Source: Pseudofabraea citricarpa (lineage: Eukaryota; Ascomycota; Leotiomycetes; Helotiales; Dermateaceae). From it: a stretch of 64,000 nucleotides of DNA. The position numbers were made by a program, and so were the translations under genes. The DNA lies in NCBI GenBank assembly GCA_029641185.1, contig JAPWGK010000011.1, positions 1 to 64,000 of the forward strand. The letters are read 5' to 3'. Shown piece after piece: positions 14,001 to 24,843 of the stretch (position 1 is its first letter; each line of letters opens with the position of its first letter). Under the pieces are notes generated by a model. It did no database searches, was not told the origin of the DNA, and saw only the letters and a program-made list of their open reading frames with translations.

Positions 14001-14380
14001 TATATCTTATACCCCGACTTTAATTTATTAAAGATAAAAGATACCTAATAATATTATAAGAAAGGCTATTATATAAGAGATAAATATAATAAGATTATAT
14101 ACTCGATTTTATTATTTTCTTTACTTTTATAAGGAGTTATTATTACCTTAGGTATTATTATATAAGGGCTTTATAAGTACTTTTTAAGCGCTCTAAGAGT
14201 TATATATTATTATTTATACTTTATTATTATAATTAATTAACTATTTTTTTACCTTTTACCTTTATAACTATTAATTCGATTACTAAATATACCTTATACG
14301 TAGTTATATATATTATATTAGTTACTAGTTACGTTTATAATATTATAGATTCGAAGGCGCCCTAATATTTATTATCTTAT
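11027..14380. repeat. 3.35-kb direct repeat, copy 2
   Basis: This 3354-bp segment pairs with 514-3870, in the same orientation and full length. Its end (CTAATATTTATTATCTTAT) corresponds to the end of copy 1, and unrelated sequence follows from 14381. The small length difference from copy 1 and the transition-only mismatches point to an old duplication mutated by RIP in place. No protein motif was recognised. Confidence 0.85.
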
Positions 14381-17300
14381 TATACTAGTAGTAAGGGTAT
14401 AATTAGGATTATAATAAGATTTAGGTATATAACTAAAAAAAAATTAACTAAGATTATTATAAGATTAATATTAACTTACGCCTTAATATTACTCTTACTA
14501 GAACTAGAGAAACTAGTTATATTCTTATAAAGTTAATATAATATCTTTATATTCTTTTATATAATTATAATACGTTTAGTATAAATTATAAGAAGGTTAA
14601 TATCTAAGAATAAGTTAATAATTAATTATTATAAAGATTAATAAATAGAAAAGCTTATTTTTAAACTTTATAATAAGTATAAATTTAGTAGCCTCTTATA
14701 TTATCTTAAGTATAATATATTATATATAATAACTAAGATAGATATCTTTTATAATTTCCCTAATAACTCTCTAAAATAAAAGTTAAGAGAGGAGAAGATT
14801 ATATAATTTTTAATATTAATAGATATTATAAAAAGTAATAATTATAATTATATTAGTAAAAATAATAATTAATATAATAATTAACTTATTTCTAAACTTC
14901 TAATAATAAGGCTTTTTAATCTTTAGGGTTATAAGAATTATTTTATTACCTAGAATAATCTTATAAGATATTTTAGTAGTTATACGTTTTTTATATATAA
15001 TAACTTTTATAACCTTTAATATCTTTAGTTTATAATATATTATAATACTAGGGAGAATTAGTATAATAATTAATATATTATTAATTAGGAAATAATATAT
15101 TATAATAATATAAAGAGGGGTTTATAATTATTAAGAGGTTATATAATTAAGGTAATATTATTAGTAGTAATAATAAGAAAAGTAAAGAAAAATATACTAA
15201 AATTATAAATAATAATAATTATCTAATTAACTTATATAAATTATATATTTTACTTTTTACTTATAATAACCTTAATATTCGAACCTTAATCTTATAACTA
15301 CTATAACTTTATATTATAATTTAATAATTATACTTATTAGTATTTTATTTTAATACTTATTTTATACTAATTATTATACTAATTAATATTAGTAATAATA
15401 TCTTCTAATCTTATACCTTAATAATATAACCTAAAGCGTAAGATATTAATAAAGCTTAGTAATAATCCTTATATAATAAAAGCTTATATACGAAATATTA
15501 GTTTTACTAGCTATAAAGTAATAATTAATAAGGTAAAAAAAGTAGATATAACTACTAAGACGTATATTAGAAAGAAGCTTAAGTTAACTTCTAATTTTTA
15601 AGCTACTTTAGATATAAGAAAGAAGACTCTTTTAGATTAATATAACTAGGATATCTAAAATAATTAGTAAGTTTATAGTAATTATTATAATAATTAATAC
15701 TAATATAAATAAGGATTTATAAAAGAAAATATATATTATTATTAATCTAAGATTTAGTTAAATTTATTTATAATAATATAAATACGATTATTTTAAACCT
15801 AAGAGCTAATAAAGATTAAGAGAATAATACTAATAATAATAATAAAAATAATTATATTTATTAAATAAATAAAGTAAATAACTTTATTATATTAAAGGAT
15901 AAAAGAAAATTAGATAAAAATATTTTATCTAAGAGAAATAACTTAGTAATTTTATTTTCTAACTCTAAAATTATATTATATTAATCTTTATACTAGTTAT
16001 TTACTTATTAAGTAGTCTACTTATAATAACTTTACTAGGATAAAATATATAAAAGCTTTTCCTAAAAATATAAGAGTTTATTACTATAAAGTTATTATAT
16101 TCTTAATTTATCTAGGATTTAGATTTTATATAAATTAGTTATATAAAAAAGATATCTTAGAACTAGTAAAATAATAACTTATAAATAAAGATTCTTTATC
16201 TTTTATAATTAAACCTAAAAATATTTTAAGATTTATTAGTATTTAGATAAATATATAACCCTCTTATAATAATCTTTATAATAATTACTAATTTATTTAG
16301 GGTTAATATATATAACTTTTTAGTAGAAAGCTTTTTTATAAGTAATAAAAAGGCGATTATAATAAATCTCTTATCTTAGGTACCTAAAGTAATTAAGGAT
16401 AATAAAAATCCGAACTAGCTATAATTACTAGGTTTTACTTCTATATAATTAGACGATTTAGTATAAGATATAATAATTCTAAAGGATAATAAAAGATTTT
16501 AATAAGCTTTTATAATAATATAATATAAAGTTCCTTAGTTTTTAATTCTTTTACTTTTTAAATTAATTAAAGAAAAAATAGATTTTTTATATCTTAGATT
16601 ATTAGTTAAAAGATAATAAACTTTATAATAATAAAAAACCCTAATTTATAATAAATTATTATAAGGTTAATATAATAAGTAATATATTTTATATAATTAT
16701 AAAAGTTATCTTTTTTTAAAATTAAATAAATACTAATAAATTTATAATTTTAATAATAAATTTTCTTAATAAGTATAATTATATAACTAGAAAGCTAGAA
16801 ATTATCTTATTTTATTTTATAATCTATAAAATAATTCTAAGTTAAGGTCGATTAATTATTTAAATAATTATATTTTCTATTATTAAGAAATATTACTTAG
16901 TAATTATAATATTTCTAATACTTAATTCGAATTTATAGGAATAAATTTTTACTTAAATTTTAATTAAAATTTTAAGTATAAGCTAGAACGTTTTATTAAT
17001 AAGTAATACGATTATTTCTTATATTTTTACTTACTTAGTTATAAACGAATTCTTATTTTTTATATTTATTATTTTATAATCTTATAATTATTTATTTTTA
17101 TCTAAACTTTATTTTAAGTAAAAATAATAGGAGATAAGATATTTAAGTAACTAATATTAGTTATAAGAACTTTAAGAAATTCTTTTATTAGTTATTATTA
17201 TTACTTTTACCTTAAATTATTACTTTTATCTTAAATTATTACTTTTACCTTAAATTATTACTTTTACCTTAAATTATTATTTTTACTTTAAATTATTACT

Positions 17301-20265
17301 TCTACTTATTTAGAATTATATTATTAATTTATTAGACTTTAACTAAAATATCTTTTTTTATTTCTAAGTCTACTAATAATCTTTTAATTAAACTTACTTA
17401 GATTAAGAAAAAAGAGAATTATTTTTATTTTAATAATAATTCTAGAGAAAGTTTTCTATTTTAATAAAATAATATTAACTAGGTTTAGAATAATATACTT
17501 TAAAGTAATAATATAAAATAGGATTTTTTTAAAAGAATCTTAAAATCCTAGATCTTATTTTCTAAAGTTATAAATTATTATTCTAGGTTATTTATAATTA
17601 TTTATAAATTTTATTTTATATAACTTATTTATCTAAATCTAAGGAATACTAATATTATTATTCTTCTAAATTATTTAAAGTCTTTAAAATATAAGAAGAA
17701 AACTAGTTTATTAAGATAACTTTTAATTAGACGCGTTTTCTAAAACTAGATATATTTTTTTCTAATTAGTATAAGATTAATATAAAATCTAGATTTTCTT
17801 ATTAACTTATTACTTATATTAAAGATATTTATTATTATAACTATTATATATAAGATATTATAAGAGTTTTTAGTAAAGCTTATATTAAGTTTAAAGCTTT
17901 TATTTTATTATATAAAAAATCTTATATTTTATAAATTCTTTTTTATACTTAATAATAAGTTTAAGATATTATTAGCTAAAACTTTATATACTAATATTAT
18001 AATATATATATATAAGATTAAATAACTTTTATTTTATAATCGAGTTTTAAAATCTAAAATATTAATTATACTAGATTATTAGTTAAGCTAAACTCGTATA
18101 TCTTTTCTAGGTATTATAATTATATTTATTAACTCTAAATAAGTTCTTTAATATTCTCTTATTAGATTTAAATATTTAAGGGGTTCTTATTCTAGTAAAA
18201 TACTTATAAAAACTATTATAAAAGTTTTATAAAAGTTTAATATTAAAGATAATATTATTATTATAATAACTAATAATACTAGTAATAATATTATATTAAT
18301 AAAAGAGTTAAATAATACTCTTAATCTTTTAACTTTACTAGGTATTATATTCTTATAAAAAATTACTAGAATTTCTTACTTAGCTTATATTATCTAACTT
18401 ACTCTTAGTAATCTCCTTAGTATTATTCGTATTAAACTAATAAATAATAATATTATTTAATCTTAAAAGAAAGAAGATAATAATATCTTTTAAGAGCTAA
18501 ATAAAATAAATATTACTTATATTCTAATAACTTTAGCTAAAATATATTATATTAAGCTAAGTTATATAATAATCTTATACTAATTAGTATTAGATAAGAC
18601 GTCTTATTATCTTTATTAATTTAAGTAACTATTAAATTAAAGAATTTAATAAGATTTAAAAGAGAATTATCTAAGAAGATAATCTATTAATAATTAAATA
18701 AATTTTATAACTAATTTAAGATATTTTTACCTAATAAAATTCTACTTATATTATATTTATTTAAGCTTTATACCTCTAAGAAATAATTAATAAGTTTACT
18801 TATATTAATTAATATATTATTTATTATTTAAATAAAAATAAATAATCCTAGATTAAATATCTTATTAATCTTATAAAATTATTTAATTATTTAACTAATA
18901 TTATTAGTCGAGCTAAAAATCTATCTTATAGCTTTATTTTTAGTATATATAATAAGCTTTTTAAATATCTTAAAAACGTATTATTAAAACTTAAAAGTAA
19001 AATATTTATTTAATCTTTATATATTATATAAATTATACTTATAATATAAGATATTAATATAATATTAATAAAGCTTTATAAATATTATTAAGAAACTTAT
19101 ATAAATCTTAGGAGTATTTATATAATTTATATAATCCTAATTTTTTCTTATAAAACTAAATCTTTTTAGGAAGATCTAAGTTTTATAATAAATAAAAAAG
19201 ATTAAATCTATTATTATAAAAAATAATTTAAGTAATTATTTAAAGCTAAATATAAAATAATATATAAAAGCTTAACTAAATAAATAAGTTTATAAAGCTT
19301 AAATATTACTTTTAAACTTATAAGTAGCTTATCTTTACTTTTTATATTAAGTAAAAATAAAGAAAATAAGGTAAACTTATTATCTAAAGCTAATTAATAT
19401 TTAATAAAAGGTAAATTTCCCTACTTATAATTAATATATTTTTATAATAATTAATATTAATCTTAAGATAGCTATTATTAATCTTAAGCCTCTTAAATTT
19501 TAGTTTATATAAAAAACTAAGCTTCTTATTTTAGCTAAAATAATATAAGACTTTTTTTATATTTAAGTTACTAATATTAATCTTAAACGTATATTTAATA
19601 TTACCTAGGATATTTATTATTATTATCGTACTAGACTAAGCCCTAAGATTATATTAGCTATTATTATTTATAATTATTATAATTAAACTTATAATAATAT
19701 ATTAGAGATAAATAATATTTTTAATATATTAGCTTTTATAATAAATATATAAGACTTAACCTCTAATAAGGTTTTAAAGAAAGAGAATCGAAGATTAGAA
19801 GATATAATTATAAAAATAACTATAACTTATATTAGTAATAAAAAGGATATTCCTAATACTTTAAAATAAGCTCTTAGGACTAAAAAGATATTAATACGAA
19901 CTTATTAAGCCTAGCGTCTAAATAATACGCTTTCTCTTATTTAAAGAAGCCGTATCTTTAGAATAAAATATTAAGCTAATATAAAGATAAAATAATATCC
20001 TAATATATTTAATCTACTAGATTCTCCTAATAATTTAGAAGAATTAAGGTTACCTAAGACTAATAGTTCTCTATTATTATTATTAAATAAATATTAGAGA
20101 TATTCTAAATTATTAAGTAATAGGACTAAAACTCTAAGAATATATACTTATTATACCTAATTATAATAATCTTATAATAATTAAAGTTTTATTACCTGCT
20201 TTTCTATTACTTCTATTAAGTCTTAAGAACCTTCCTTAGGATTACTAAAATTATATAGATTACCT
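14381..20265. repeat. Unclassified RIP-degraded repeat DNA
   Basis: This is 5.9 kb of AT-rich relic sequence with the same CpA/TpG deficit as the rest of the block. I found no LTR pair, terminal inverted repeat or clear enzyme motif. The presence of RIP implies that related copies exist or existed elsewhere in the genome. It may contain more than one degraded element. Confidence 0.7.
17197..17308. repeat. 19-bp minisatellite, about six units
   Basis: The unit ATTATTACTTTTACCTTAA repeats head to tail: five full 19-bp units (17197-17291) and a partial sixth. Differences between units are nearly all C/T. Since 19 is not a multiple of three, it is unlikely to be a former protein repeat and looks like a small non-coding tandem array inside the relic DNA. 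Confidence 0.9.
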
Positions 20266-20390
20266 ATAGGTTTTGCAAGTAGGTTTTTTTTTTAAAAAAT
20301 AACCTGTGGGTTTTTTTAAAATAAGAAAACCTACCTATAGGGCCTTATAAGGCGGGTAGGTAATAGGTAATAGGTACCTATGCCAAAGTC
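20266..20390. other. Boundary between RIP block and genic DNA
   Basis: Base composition switches here within about 100 bp. The junction holds related short words in both orientations (ACCTATAGGTTTT at about 20261 and AAAACCTACCTATAGG at about 20327), a T-run at 20284-20292, and then TAGGTAATAGGTAATAGGTA at 20355-20376. The inverted arrangement could be the remains of an element end or a small foldback. CpA and TpG reappear immediately to the right. Confidence 0.6.
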
Positions 20391-20437
20391 TACTCTAAGT
20401 ATTTCATTAAAGTACTAATCTGCTTCTCAGCTCCCAC

Positions 20438-22262
20438 CTATCCGTATGTTGTGCCTACAATAAGTATACATCCAGCAGTGAAAGCCTTGGAATGGGCCAG
20501 CATTGGGGGGATGAAAACTTCGCTTGAGATTACAATAGTATGGATTAAGTCAATCAACTGAACAGCAGCGCTCAATACTGCTGATCTTAAATTCGTAAGA
20601 TTTCCAGGACAAGTTGGTTCTATTATGGAAGAATAAAACTCGCAGATTGAATATCCAACAGAAATCGGGAAAAACAGAAGCCACGTTTCAAGTACGACCT
20701 GCTCTTGATTGGAGAACTTATGGAGACTCTCTATCATCGGGTATACCTGAGCTGACATCGGACAGATTGTATCAGCCAAGCCAGGGGTATCTCCTTCCCC
20801 ATATAATGTCGTTGAGATGTGCATATGAAGTGAGAATTTATTTTCTGCCTCCAGATCGTTAGATTCCTGGCAGCTACTCAACATACTGGGTCTTCGAAAA
20901 ACTAATCGCAGTGATCTGTAGTAGAAAGTAAGTACGTAAAGCCCATTTATATATACGGACTTCAATCGCTCAGTTCGTCTCATTTTTGGGGCTTGAACCA
21001 GCCGTAGCAGCGAACGCAAACTACTGCACTGCTAATTTCCAGTTTTCGGCAACAAAATATGAGCGATATTACTGTGCCACAAAGAGAAAATTAGACGGGC
21101 TCTTTCTTACCGTTCAATTGAATGTAGCACAGAGATCAACTGTCGTTTTTCAGAGTCCCTGAATTCTGAGTTTTCACCGGGCTCATCATTATCGTCACAT
21201 TCGTCGCCTGGCTGTAATCTATGCCAACCAAGCTCAAAACAGATTCTAATGGCAAATCCAAGTAGCTCCCAAATGATGGATCTAGCTGGATCTGAAAGCT
21301 CATAGACTACCAGCAAAAGAAGAGCTGTCATAGCTTGGCCATCCCGCCGAGTGACGATGGAAATTGCAAGCTCCCCAGCCCATTCTCTGCACACCTTTGA
21401 TATTGCCTTCCACGAAGGACTATGAAAGCTCTTGTGTGAAGCAGCAATTGCGCATGCAATCAAGACTTTGAACTTGTCAGTTTCTGACAAGTGCTTTAGG
21501 GAAGTATCGATCTCGGCCGTAAAGCTTGAGAATGTTATTGGATATGAAGGTCGTATGCAGCGATCGTAGTGCGCAAGTAAGATCCTCACTATATTAGGTG
21601 TAATGATCGATTTATCCATTTTGCAAATACCGCTAATTTCTTGGACTTCCTCCACAGCAGTGAGAATTGCAGGAGGTTCAATGATGAACTTCAACTCTAA
21701 TAAATTGGTTATTGCTGAAAATGCGGCCAGTGTTGGTGGAGAAGGCCCCAAGTAAAGGTATTGTCCGCTTTTGGAAGTTAAAATGTGATGGCCGTTGACT
21801 TGACTTGGTGAAACCAGGCCTAAATTTTGGTTGTTTTGTGTGTCTCTGGGCTTTCATAAGTGGTGATCTGTTTCTAGACTGAGTCTCACAACATACTCTG
21901 TGGACTGGAACTTCTGGACCGAAAGTAGCGAATTCAACTCGTTGATCCGGTCATATAAACTTTTGATGTAACTTAGGATAGATTATTAGTTACCGAATCA
22001 GATGGTCCTATAATTATTACCTTCTGGGAATGGATTCCTGGAGAATATCATCATGGTATGAGCATTGATAGTTAACCTGGACAACTTTCAGTTTCAAGAT
22101 CAATTGGTTTCATTGCCATTTGCCCACCTTTGCACAATTCGCACAAGCGGGTAAAAGCGCATCGCACTATACATGGATTGTTAGCGCTTAATCAAATAGG
22201 AAAGCACTGTCTATGCCTACTTTTATCCTCCGAGTACGGCAACGATTGCAAGTTTGCAGCAT
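20438..22262 (-). CDS. Zn2Cys6 fungal transcription factor (TF1)
   Basis: Six-exon model on the minus strand: 22262-22221, 22166-22128, 22076-22021, 21959-21897, 21845-21111 and 21023-20438, giving 506 aa. The N-terminus carries the binuclear zinc cluster (Cys5, 8, 15, 22, 25 and 32; C-X2-C-X6-C-X6-C-X2-C-X6-C), split by two introns. A short leucine-rich linker follows (L-Y-D-R-I-N-E-L-N-S-L-L). The middle homology region contains W-E-L-L-G-F-A-I-R and, across the last intron, S-I-E-R-S-L-R. Introns are 54, 51, 61, 51 and 87 bp. An apparent in-frame TGA near 21857 lies inside intron 4, which has a perfect GTATGT donor, so the gene looks intact. Only four residues precede Cys5, so an upstream start is possible. 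It is divergent from TF2, and its stop codon lies about 170 bp from the RIP block. Target genes are unknown. Confidence 0.85.
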
Positions 22263-22463
22263 GGTCACATACGTAGCTTCAATCTGAGATGTTGAGTTGC
22301 AAGTCTGTTCTTGCTGGGCCCTGTGGGGTCCAAATGAGGGGCAGGATTGGCAAGCCTCACGTGCACCCCCATTCTAATCACCCACCTTCTCTTGTCTGGG
22401 CAGTTATCAAGATAAGGAGGTAGAACTTGATAATATATCCTCTGCATGTAATTCCCATTAACC
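22263..22463. promoter_or_regulatory. Shared divergent promoter of TF1 and TF2
   Basis: Only 201 bp separate the two start codons, so the two regulator genes must share promoter sequence. The stretch contains GGGCCCTGTGGGGTCC-like GC-rich sequence near 22317-22332 and CACGTGCACCCCC at 22358-22370, which includes a CACGTG E-box. No consensus TATA box is evident. Coordinated or mutually exclusive expression is inference. Confidence 0.6.
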
Positions 22464-24629
22464 ATGGAAACGTCGACATCGTCCCGTAAAACATTCTCTT
22501 ATCGTCGTTTATCTAAAAGCTGCTCGCGATGTAAAAAGAGAAAGACAAAGGTGAGATTCACGAGAGATAGCGGAGCGAACTACCAATCAGACTGCTAATT
22601 ATATTAAAGTGTGACTTCAACTTTCCAACATGTACACCATGCAAGAAAGCTGGCACAGTATGCCAGGGTTATAATTCTGTTTCTGATACAGAAGTTCCCA
22701 GAAGGTCAAACCTCATTTTCATATCCATTTTAGTTTGTTACGATTTTCAATCCTTTCAATATAGAGAAGTGTTTAGAACTATTCTCCTTCAAATAATGTA
22801 GATTAATTGCTAACTTGGTCAAAATAACAGCCTCGTGAGATCATTAGAAGATCAAGTTGCTCAACTCGAATCCCAAGTTGAAAAGTTCCGTCAAACACCC
22901 AATAACCTGCCGGACATTTTTGCCTCCAAAATTTCAAAGGCTACCCTTTCTATCGGACTAACTTCTACTCGATCATTTTTCCAATCAACGGTGTCATCAG
23001 CTTTATTCCTCCATCCTTCATGTCCACCTTTACCAGTCGCGCGAGCCAAAAGCCAATCTCGTCAAGCAAGATCCCAATCTACACAATTTCCTGTTAGACA
23101 TCTTGCAACGTCAAAAACTTCATCCACCAACCTTAAAACAGTACCCTTTGCAGCAATTGAGCATATGATTCACAATTATACTGCTATTCATCTACCACAG
23201 TATCCAGTCATCATTGAATCTTGGTTGCATAAGATAATAAGCAGCATACTTGAGGAGAAAGAAGGGGATACTGATCAAGTGCTTGCTCAAGGTATATCAC
23301 CAGAATCTGGGCTTGGCCACTTTGATTATTTTGTCGTTTTCATTATCCTTGCCATTTCATCATTGACTCTGACATGGCGAGCTGAATCCCAAGCAGTGGC
23401 TGCCTCGGATTCTTTCTGTGCATCAGCATTAAACCATCTTAAATTGTTGGCCGAGGTCGATGAGATACAAGGGCTCCAGGTCTCTTTGCTCCTGGCACAT
23501 TATGCGCATATGAATCCCGAGAATGCGGATAATTGGATCTGTATATCTAATGCAACAAGAATAGTGTTAGATTTAGGTCTACATCGTGAACCATCCAAGA
23601 TCATACCGCCGGAGCAAGCGAGTCTCCGATGTCAACTGTTTCGGGTCACATACGGAATGGAGAGGTCTCTGTGTGGAATATTGCGGCTACCACTGTCGTT
23701 TCCTGAAGAGTCAATAACTGTCAAGGTAGAGGAGCCTCAACTTTATCTTATCACAAATGATTATTGACCTCTTGCAGTTCGATCTCTCATCAGTAGATGG
23801 GACGCCTCTCACAGACGCTGAACGCAGAGTTTCATCAGCAAATCATATTTACCTTCACCGAGCGTTAGAGACAGAAGTGCATCGGATGCTCTATCTGCAA
23901 GAAGACGTAGCGCAATTTGCAAATCAAGACTTGGGCACGTGGACAGACGATATCAACAATCGGCTTCAGGTGTGGCACGACAAAGCCAAAGGTTTCGCAG
24001 TCCATCAGATGCTGGAATTTCGAGATGTGCAATATTCGCACTTACGGGCGAGAATCCATCGGCCAACTCCAAGAATCCGACTTCGCACGCCTACAGATCG
24101 CAAGATCTGCCTTGACGCGTGCCAGATGCTCGTGGACGACTACCAGAAGCAAGTCAAGAACCGTCGATTGTTTTATCCCTGGCATGGAGTGCACATACTC
24201 TTTGAAGCGGCAGTTATTATGCTCGACGCGTGCTGGCATTCAAGATACTCGCCTGAATTACAAGAACAGGCGCAATTCGTGTTGTTGAACACGATACCAG
24301 AATGCCTTGTACTGCTTGCTAAAGTCGGCGAGAGGTGGTTTGAGGCTGCTTTATGTGCCGAACATCTAAAGCCAGTAGTTGACGACGTCGCGGATATTTT
24401 TAAGCGCCGCATAGCCGACAGTTCATTTTTTGAATTTGAGGAGAACACGACTAAGAAATTGGAGCAATTGCTCTTCCCTGATGGCCCCCTGGCATGGAAG
24501 GCACCTTCGGTAAATTCGGACTCCGCAGACTCCGCAAATACTCGTGTCACGCAGCAACAACAATTCGACGGGTTTCAGTGGGACAAAGAGTGGAATCTTG
24601 CTGATATATTATATGCGTCTGAGACATAA
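22464..24629 (+). CDS. Zn2Cys6 fungal transcription factor (TF2)
   Basis: Four-exon model: 22464-22550, 22610-22704, 22831-23725 and 23778-24629, giving 642 aa. The zinc cluster uses Cys20, 23, 30, 37, 40 and 47, with basic residues K-K-R-K-T-K between the second and third cysteines, as in the Gal4-type family. Exon 3 starts with a short coiled coil (S-L-E-D-Q-V-A-Q-L-E-S-Q-V). The middle homology region follows, including L-D-L-G-L-H-R-E and Y-G-M-E-R-S-L-C-G-I-L-R-L. Introns are 59, 126 and 52 bp; the last has donor GTAGAG and acceptor TTGCAG. The first intron falls at the same Lys|Cys junction, and a second at the same P-R|S position, as in TF1. TF2 converges with the carboxylesterase 214 bp downstream. 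It is a nuclear DNA-binding activator or repressor by family; specificity cannot be told from sequence. Confidence 0.9.
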
Positions 24630-24843
24630 CTTATGTGGATGTTATGATTGTGTTGTGTGCATAAAGATAATGTTAACACTAATTTTCCACCTTCATTAAT
24701 GATGGTCGCTTAAGTCTTGATAGGCTTCGACACGTTATTGGTGACGAAACTTGAAACACGTAAGTTTAACGACGCAGAACTTTGCTAATACGCAATTGAT
24801 GACTTTTGCGTTGAGATCGTCCCATGTTCTTGATCAGAGAACT

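Larger units (their letters stand above)
1..20265. repeat. RIP-mutated AT-rich transposon block
   Basis: The whole stretch is extremely AT-rich, and no reading frame of useful length survives on either strand. By eye, CpA and its complement TpG are nearly missing; only a few dozen appear in 20 kb (for example near 3925, 4083, 5254, 7297, 8080, 9308, 10384 and 10683). CpG is still scattered throughout. TpA is very common. This dinucleotide pattern is what fungal repeat-induced point mutation leaves behind, because it converts CpA to TpA on both strands of duplicated DNA. The contents (a retrotransposon, a 3.35-kb duplicated unit and unclassified relics) are listed separately. Such blocks are usually heterochromatic; that is inference here. 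Confidence 0.95.

Noticed and set aside
17197..17308. CRISPR-like array
   Set aside because: The 19-bp units are contiguous with no spacers, and the organism is eukaryotic.
1..20265. Mitochondrial or centromeric satellite DNA as the explanation for high AT
   Set aside because: The CpA/TpG-specific loss, retrotransposon relics and transition-only repeat divergence are explained by RIP; no mitochondrial genes are present and there is no megasatellite.
21846..21896. In-frame TGA in TF1 suggesting a pseudogene
   Set aside because: The TGA lies inside a 51-bp intron with a perfect GTATGT donor and CCCAG acceptor; removing it restores the frame, and the whole gene then sums to 507 codons.
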